A model generated the notes under the pieces. It was given only the letters and a program-made list of their open reading frames with translations. It searched no databases and had not been told where the DNA came from. The position numbers were made by a program, and so were the translations under genes. Of a stretch of DNA of 8,719 bases, positions 6,240 to 8,719 are shown one piece after another (within the stretch, counting starts at the first letter, position 1; every line of letters begins with the position of its first letter). Where the stretch lies: positions 1 through 8,719 of the forward strand of contig JALSQP010000109.1 of the NCBI GenBank assembly GCA_026985375.1, given 5' to 3'. Source of the DNA: Desulfurococcales archaeon (GTDB lineage Archaea > Thermoproteota > Thermoprotei_A > Sulfolobales > Desulfurococcaceae).

Positions 6240-6721
6240 TTTCATTACCACTAATGATTTCATTGATTGCAATAGTATTTAGTACAGCAACATTGGTGCT
6301 TGTTACTAATAGAATAAAAATAGTAGAACGCAGATTGAGATATGTTTATGATCTTATTACAATGAAGAGAAGAAAGAAGCATGGCAGAATAAGAAAAAGA
6401 TACATAGTATTCGCAGTGATTTCAGAACAAGATCTAGGCAAGAAGGATATTGAGAAAGCAATACGAAGAATATGGAAAGAAATTTTCGGTGAATTATCAC
6501 TGTCTAGGGCTGATCCTCAGCTCATATACTTTGAACCATCGATACAAAGGGGCATTATCAGAATAAGGCATATATATAAAAAGGAGTGTTTAGCACTGCT
6601 TGGAATAATTCACGAAATAAACGGTATGAAATGTCTGCTCATACCCATAACAGTCTCGGGAACTCTAAAGAGAGCTCAGAAGAAACTTTACATGCTACGC
6701 CGTGATCTTCAGCCAAAATAA
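6236..6721 (+). CDS. rnp2: Ribonuclease P protein component 2 (Pop5) with an N-terminal transmembrane extension
   Basis: 161 residues. The C-terminal part, from about residue 52 (RIRKRYIVFAVISEQDLGKKD, cut here) to 158, is a Pop5 domain, the RRM-like RNase P subunit that binds p30. Supporting segments are RRIWKEIFGELSLSRADPQLIYF and RGIIRIRHIYKKECLALL. Pop5 proteins usually begin close to the RKRYI strand and are about 110-130 residues. Here about 50 residues precede it: a hydrophobic stretch at residues 3-24 (one membrane segment), then a very basic linker (RIKIVERRLRY, MKRRKKHGR) that by the positive-inside rule would place the catalytic part in the cytoplasm. The start at 6236 is favoured by the ATGA overlap with rnp3. 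An internal ATG at 6362 (residue 43) would give a conventional Pop5 but has no Shine-Dalgarno sequence. Confidence 0.85.
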   Translation: MISLPLMISLIAIVFSTATLVLVTNRIKIVERRLRYVYDLITMKRRKKHGRIRKRYIVFAVISEQDLGKKDIEKAIRRIWKEIFGELSLSRADPQLIYFEPSIQRGIIRIRHIYKKECLALLGIIHEINGMKCLLIPITVSGTLKRAQKKLYMLRRDLQPK

Positions 6722-6722
6722 A

Positions 6723-6733
6723 AATAATAAAAG
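6723..6733 (+). promoter_or_regulatory. Possible TATA box for the + strand C/D-box sRNA
   Basis: AATAATAAAAG, just after the rnp2 stop, is centred about 32 nt before box C (6760). A transcript starting near 6754 would leave the few-nt 5' flank typical of archaeal C/D sRNAs. The sRNA could equally be processed from rnp2 read-through. Confidence 0.35.
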
Positions 6734-6755
6734 CCCTAACAATCATTTACTAGGA

Positions 6756-6813
6756 CAGGATGATGAGGCCGCTCCAAACACGAGACGATGAAGACCTCGC
6801 GACGAACTGACTC
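6756..6813 (+). ncRNA. C/D-box guide sRNA (2'-O-methylation guide), + strand
   Basis: Box C is ATGATGA (6760-6766, matching RUGAUGA) and box D is CTGA (6807-6810). Between them is a C'-like ACGATGA (6785-6791), one base off consensus. A degenerate D' (CACGA, 6779-6783) lies directly before it. Box C to box D spans 51 nt, the usual size of archaeal C/D sRNAs. The D guide is the 15 nt at 6792-6806; by the 'fifth base from D' rule, A6802 selects the target nucleotide, a U. The D' guide would be about 6767-6778. Such RNAs assemble with L7Ae, Nop5 and fibrillarin. The weak D' and short D'-C' spacer make the second guide doubtful. Exact ends are estimated. Confidence 0.72.
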
Positions 6814-6822
6814 CTATAAAAG
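6814..6822 (+). promoter_or_regulatory. TATA box for tRNA-Leu
   Basis: CTATAAAAG, a near-consensus archaeal TATA element, is centred 39 nt before the mature tRNA 5' end. Initiation near 6844 would leave a leader of about 13 nt for RNase P to remove. It begins only 3 nt after box D of the preceding sRNA. Confidence 0.5.
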
Positions 6823-6856
6823 ATAAAAGGACAAAAATAATTGTACAACATTAGGT

Positions 6857-6963
6857 GCGGGGGTGCCCGAGCCTGGTCGAAGGGGGCGGACTTAAGTCCA
6901 GGTACCTGGGGGGAGATCCGCTGGCGTAGGCCTGCGTGGGTTCAAATCCCACCCCCCGCACCA
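6857..6963 (+). tRNA. tRNA-Leu(UAA) with a 19-nt intron and encoded CCA
   Basis: Acceptor GCGGGGG (6857-6863) pairs with CCCCCGC (6953-6959), followed by discriminator A and an encoded CCA (6961-6963). The D stem is CCC/GGG (6866-6868 with 6882-6884), with GG in the D loop. The anticodon stem is GCGGA (6886-6890) with TCCGC (6917-6921). The anticodon is TAA (6893-6895) in the loop CTTAAG-A. The T arm GTGGG-TTCAAAT-CCCAC spans 6936-6952. A long 14-nt variable arm (6922-6935, with GGC/GCC pairing) makes it class II, and with anticodon UAA and discriminator A it is leucine. The spliced tRNA decodes UUA. The loop is interrupted by an intron after position 37, the standard archaeal site. Confidence 0.95.
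6897..6915 (+). other. tRNA-Leu intron at position 37/38 with bulge-helix-bulge fold
   Basis: A 19-nt intron, TCCAGGTACCTGGGGGGAG. Its core is a palindrome, CCAGGTACCTGG. The inner helix CCAG/CTGG (6898-6901 with 6906-6909) has a 4-nt loop. It is flanked by the two expected 3-nt bulges AG^T and AG^A that the tRNA splicing endonuclease cuts. The 4-bp central helix would pair CTTA (6891-6894) with GGGG (6910-6913): one G-C, two G-U and one A-G mismatch, a weak version of the motif. Removal restores a normal 7-nt anticodon loop. Confidence 0.85.
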
Positions 6964-6967
6964 TTCC

Positions 6968-6984
6968 ATATAAAGTATTTATAT
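6968..6984. repeat. AT-rich inverted repeat between convergent tRNA and sRNA genes
   Basis: ATATAAA and TTTATAT are perfect 7-nt arms around GTA. They sit 4 nt after the tRNA CCA and at the predicted 3' edge of the antisense sRNA. It could act as a bidirectional terminator or processing boundary; each arm also resembles a TATA box. The role is unknown. Confidence 0.4.
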
Positions 6985-7043
6985 CCTCAGAACCCGTCAT
7001 CTCCTCATTGCAAAGCTCAGTAGTCGGACTCTTCATCATAGGG
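6984..7043 (-). ncRNA. C/D-box guide sRNA with two full guides, - strand
   Basis: On the minus strand the parts occur in canonical order and spacing. They are box C ATGATGA (7039-7033), a 12-nt guide (7032-7021), box D' CTGA (7020-7017), a 5-nt spacer, a C'-like GCAATGA (7011-7005), a 14-nt guide (7004-6991) and box D CTGA (6990-6987). Box C to D is 53 nt. The D' guide AGAGTCCGACTA would direct methylation of the C in target UAGUC. The D guide GGAGATGACGGGTT would direct methylation of the third C in target AACCC. The targets are presumably rRNA or tRNA and were not identified. It is convergent with tRNA-Leu and divergent from psmA. C' departs from RUGAUGA at two positions, which is common for C'. 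Ends are estimated. Confidence 0.8.
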
Positions 7044-7061
7044 CGAATAAGCTTCTGTAAC

Positions 7062-7070
7062 AAATTTAAT
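7062..7070 (-). promoter_or_regulatory. TATA box for the - strand C/D sRNA, possibly bidirectional
   Basis: On the minus strand this reads ATTAAATTT, centred about 25 nt upstream of 7042, which would place the transcript start 2-4 nt before box C. The sequence is nearly symmetric (AAATTTAAT on +), so it could also start a + transcript near 7093 toward psmA. Confidence 0.4.
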
Positions 7071-7103
7071 ATTGCTCTCTAAAACATTAGGGTTTAGAGG
7101 TAG

Positions 7104-7119
7104 AATAATATTTTAATAT
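7104..7119 (+). promoter_or_regulatory. AT-rich promoter element and Shine-Dalgarno region before psmA
   Basis: AATAATATTTTAATAT lies 15-30 nt before the psmA ATG, placed for a very short leader. GAGGG (7121-7125) lies 8 nt before the ATG and would be a Shine-Dalgarno sequence if transcription begins further upstream, e.g. from the AT-rich element at 7062-7073. The two signals imply different start sites, so this assignment is tentative. Confidence 0.4.
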
Positions 7120-7133
7120 CGAGGGATGTTTTC

Positions 7134-7871
7134 ATGGGTCTAGGTATATCGGCCGCAGCAGCATACGATAGAGCAATAACGATATTCTCGCCCGATGGGC
7201 GTCTATACCAGGTAGAGTATGCATTCGAGGCAGTAAGGCAAGGATGGACAACAATTGGCATTAGAGGAAAAGAAGGTGCTGCCGTAATCGTTGAGAAAAG
7301 AAAGATATCGCCTTTGATGGATACTTCACCGATACAAAAAATCTTTAAGGTAGACGACCATATAGGTGCTAGCTTCGCAGGAATAGCAAGTGATGGTAGA
7401 GTACTCGTTGACTATGCACGTCAGCTCGCTCTATTACATAGATTCTACTATGACGAACCAATAACGGTTGAGTACCTTGCTAAGCAAATATGTGATATAA
7501 AACAAGCATACACACAGCATGCTGGCGTTAGACCTTTTGGTGTAGCAGTAATATTTGTTGGCGTTGATGAGAACGGTTCACAGCTCATCATGACCGAGCC
7601 TAGCGGTAGGTACATGAGCTATTATGCGGTCGCTCTAGGCGCAAAGAGCAATGCAGCTACAGAATATCTTGAAAAACACTACAAATACGATGTACCGATA
7701 AAAGAGACAATAAAGATTGGAATATCTGCTCTGTTAAAAGCTCTAGAAAAGAAGCTAGAGGCATCTAACTTAGAAATAGGATATGTTGATACTAAGACTA
7801 AGACATTCAAAATACTCAGTACTGAGGAAATCGCCAAGTATCTAGAGGAACTCGAAGACCAACAAACATAG
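7134..7871 (+). CDS. psmA: 20S proteasome alpha subunit
   Basis: A 245-residue alpha subunit, forming the outer seven-membered rings of the archaeal 20S proteasome and gating substrate entry. The alpha signature YDRAITIFSPDGRLYQVEYA (residues 11-30) is complete. GVRPFGVAVIFVG (131-143) and SPIQKIF, with Lys69 at the pocket that docks HbYX tails of activator ATPases, are also present. The N-terminal MGLGISAAAAYDRA is the gate-forming extension. EYAFEAVRQGWTTIGIRG departs slightly from the commoner EYAxEAVKxGxTxxGI pattern but is conservative. It has its own promoter region after the RNA genes. The beta subunit, which carries the catalytic Thr, is not in the window. Length is normal for the family. 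Confidence 0.97.
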   Translation: MGLGISAAAAYDRAITIFSPDGRLYQVEYAFEAVRQGWTTIGIRGKEGAAVIVEKRKISPLMDTSPIQKIFKVDDHIGASFAGIASDGRVLVDYARQLALLHRFYYDEPITVEYLAKQICDIKQAYTQHAGVRPFGVAVIFVGVDENGSQLIMTEPSGRYMSYYAVALGAKSNAATEYLEKHYKYDVPIKETIKIGISALLKALEKKLEASNLEIGYVDTKTKTFKILSTEEIAKYLEELEDQQT

Positions 7872-7898
7872 ACTAGATGATTTTATTGGTTAGCAACA

Positions 7899-7908
7899 AT
7901 ATTTAACA
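7899..7908 (+). promoter_or_regulatory. TATA-like element before the SBDS gene
   Basis: ATATTTAACA is centred about 27 nt upstream of the ATG at 7931, the distance expected for a leaderless transcript. A GGTGA (7922-7926) 4 nt before the ATG could also act as a Shine-Dalgarno sequence on a psmA read-through transcript. The psmA-SBDS gap is 59 nt. Confidence 0.4.
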
Positions 7909-7930
7909 ATAAGGTTTTCTCGGTGATAAC

Positions 7931-8626
7931 ATGTCCGGAAAATATGTAATTGCCCGTTTTGAATACAAAGGTCATAGATTTGAGATCCTGGTAAATCCTG
8001 ATTTAGCTCTCAAGGTAAAAGAAGGAAAACAAGTTAACATTGATGAATTACTTGTAGGCGACATAGTGTATAAAGACGCTAGAAAAGGGCTAAAAGCCTC
8101 GCCGGAATCCCTCAAAAGCGTTTTCGGCACTGACGACATTAAAAAAATAGCCATAGAGATAATTAAAAGAGGAGAGATTCATTTAACAGCTGAGCAGAGG
8201 AGAAAACTGCTCGAACTAAAGAAGAGACAGGTAATTAATCTCATAGCGAAGAACGTAATAGACCCTAAGACAAAACTGCCCATACCCCCTAAAAGAATAG
8301 AGCTAGCTATGGAGCAGGCTCGAGTATCTATAGATCCCTTCAAGCCACCGGAGGCTCAGTTTGGAGAGATAATATCGAAAATATCCAGGATAATCCCTAT
8401 CAAAGTGGCTAAAGCGTATATCGCGGTTAAGATCCCCCCACAATATTCGGGAAAGGCATACAAGATCCTCCCATCGCTCGGCACTATTAAGCGTACTAAT
8501 TGGCTTAGCGATGGAAGCCTTCTTGTAGAGTTAGAAATACCTGCCGGAATGCAAGATGAAGTAATAGATAGATTAAATAAGGTGACTCGTGGCTCCGCGC
8601 AAGTGAAGGTCCTTCATGTAAGGTGA
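7931..8626 (+). CDS. Ribosome maturation protein SBDS/Sdo1
   Basis: A 231-residue archaeal SBDS orthologue. With elongation factor 2-like GTPases, the eukaryotic family releases the anti-association factor eIF6 from 60S subunits. Domain I (about 1-85) has ARFEYKGHRFEILVNPD. Domain II (about 90-160) contains the diagnostic stretch NVIDPKTKLPIPPKRIELAM at 108-127. Domain III (about 160-231) is ferredoxin-like, with GKAYKILPSLGTI. The length is normal and nothing is missing. In archaea the gene is regularly placed between psmA and rrp4, as here. The stop codon is inside the AGGTGA that serves as ribosome binding site for rrp4, so the two are probably translated from one mRNA. Confidence 0.96.
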   Translation: MSGKYVIARFEYKGHRFEILVNPDLALKVKEGKQVNIDELLVGDIVYKDARKGLKASPESLKSVFGTDDIKKIAIEIIKRGEIHLTAEQRRKLLELKKRQVINLIAKNVIDPKTKLPIPPKRIELAMEQARVSIDPFKPPEAQFGEIISKISRIIPIKVAKAYIAVKIPPQYSGKAYKILPSLGTIKRTNWLSDGSLLVELEIPAGMQDEVIDRLNKVTRGSAQVKVLHVR

Positions 8627-8631
8627 TCACA

Positions 8632-8719
8632 ATGTCTAGCCGACTAAAGATATTGGTAGCTGACAGGCAAATCGTCAGACCAGGAGATATACTGGCTGTG
8701 ACGGAACAAAAGATTCGGA
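8632..8719 (+). CDS. rrp4: Exosome RNA-binding subunit Rrp4, N-terminal fragment cut by the window end
   Basis: Only the first 29 codons are visible. The N-terminus reads MSSRLKILVADRQIVRPGDI and continues into LAVTEQKIR. The strand pattern and the (V/I)xPGDxLA motif are typical of the N-terminal domain of archaeal Rrp4, the S1/KH cap subunit that feeds RNA to the Rrp41-Rrp42 ring. The ATG lies 5 nt after AGGTGA (8621-8626), which contains the SBDS stop codon. The family call depends largely on its position directly after SBDS in the conserved archaeal exosome gene order, where rrp41 and rrp42 normally follow. Confidence 0.85.
   Translation, partial: MSSRLKILVADRQIVRPGDILAVTEQKIR

Noticed and set aside
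6841..7023. 60-codon + strand open frame starting just before the tRNA
   Set aside because: It reads straight through tRNA-Leu and the antisense sRNA and begins without a usable start context; the RNA genes explain the region.
6851..7063. 70-codon open frame on the minus strand across tRNA-Leu, with a VGFEPT segment
   Set aside because: It is the antisense of the tRNA T arm, a well-known source of spurious proteins, and it also crosses the C/D sRNA. No protein family signal.
7872..7890. T-rich stretch after psmA (ATTTTATT) as a terminator
   Set aside because: The run is short and interrupted, too weak to separate from background A+T richness.
1..8719. CRISPR arrays, insertion sequences, attachment sites, toxin-antitoxin pairs
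   Set aside because: No regularly spaced repeats, transposase-like frames, terminal inverted repeats or tRNA-end duplications were seen; gene content and order are ancestral.

Overview
The window looks like the chromosome of a hyperthermophilic crenarchaeon. All recognisable genes are archaeal-type information-processing genes: ribosomal proteins S3Ae and L15e, protein subunits of RNase P, the proteasome alpha subunit, SBDS and exosome Rrp4. Promoters are TATA-like rather than -35/-10, the tRNA carries a short archaeal intron at position 37/38, and C/D-box guide RNAs are present. The A+T-rich coding style and gene order suggest Desulfurococcales, possibly Staphylothermus-like; this is an inference made without a database search. 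No mobile element, CRISPR array or horizontally acquired cargo was seen.

Left part (1-3187, + strand): the 3' end of rps3ae; a THUMP-SPOUT RNA methylase-like protein; a bifunctional GlmU/ST0452-like sugar-phosphate nucleotidylyltransferase/acetyltransferase; and a small DUF2095-like protein. The last three are tightly packed with out-of-frame overlaps. Next comes ychF on the - strand (3156-4394), converging tail-to-tail with the DUF2095-like gene and sharing a 105-bp divergent promoter region with rpl15e.

Right part (4500-8719, + strand): this follows the conserved archaeal 'exosome superoperon' order: rpl15e, COG1325 RNA-binding protein, rnp3 (RNase P p30), rnp2 (RNase P Pop5), psmA, sdo1/SBDS, rrp4 (cut by the window end). 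The first four genes are nearly continuous (2-nt gap, 4-nt gap, ATGA overlap). Between rnp2 and psmA lies a 412-bp non-coding island with three RNA genes: a C/D-box sRNA on +, an intron-containing tRNA-Leu(UAA) on +, and a second, very canonical C/D-box sRNA on - converging on the tRNA.

Together the genes cover RNA maturation and quality control (rRNA 2'-O-methylation guides, RNase P, exosome, an RNA methylase), ribosome assembly (SBDS, L15e, S3Ae) and protein turnover (proteasome). The most unusual observation is that the RNase P Pop5 subunit appears to carry an N-terminal transmembrane anchor of about 22 residues plus a basic linker. Its start overlaps the rnp3 stop codon, so an RNase P tethered to the membrane is a testable possibility.
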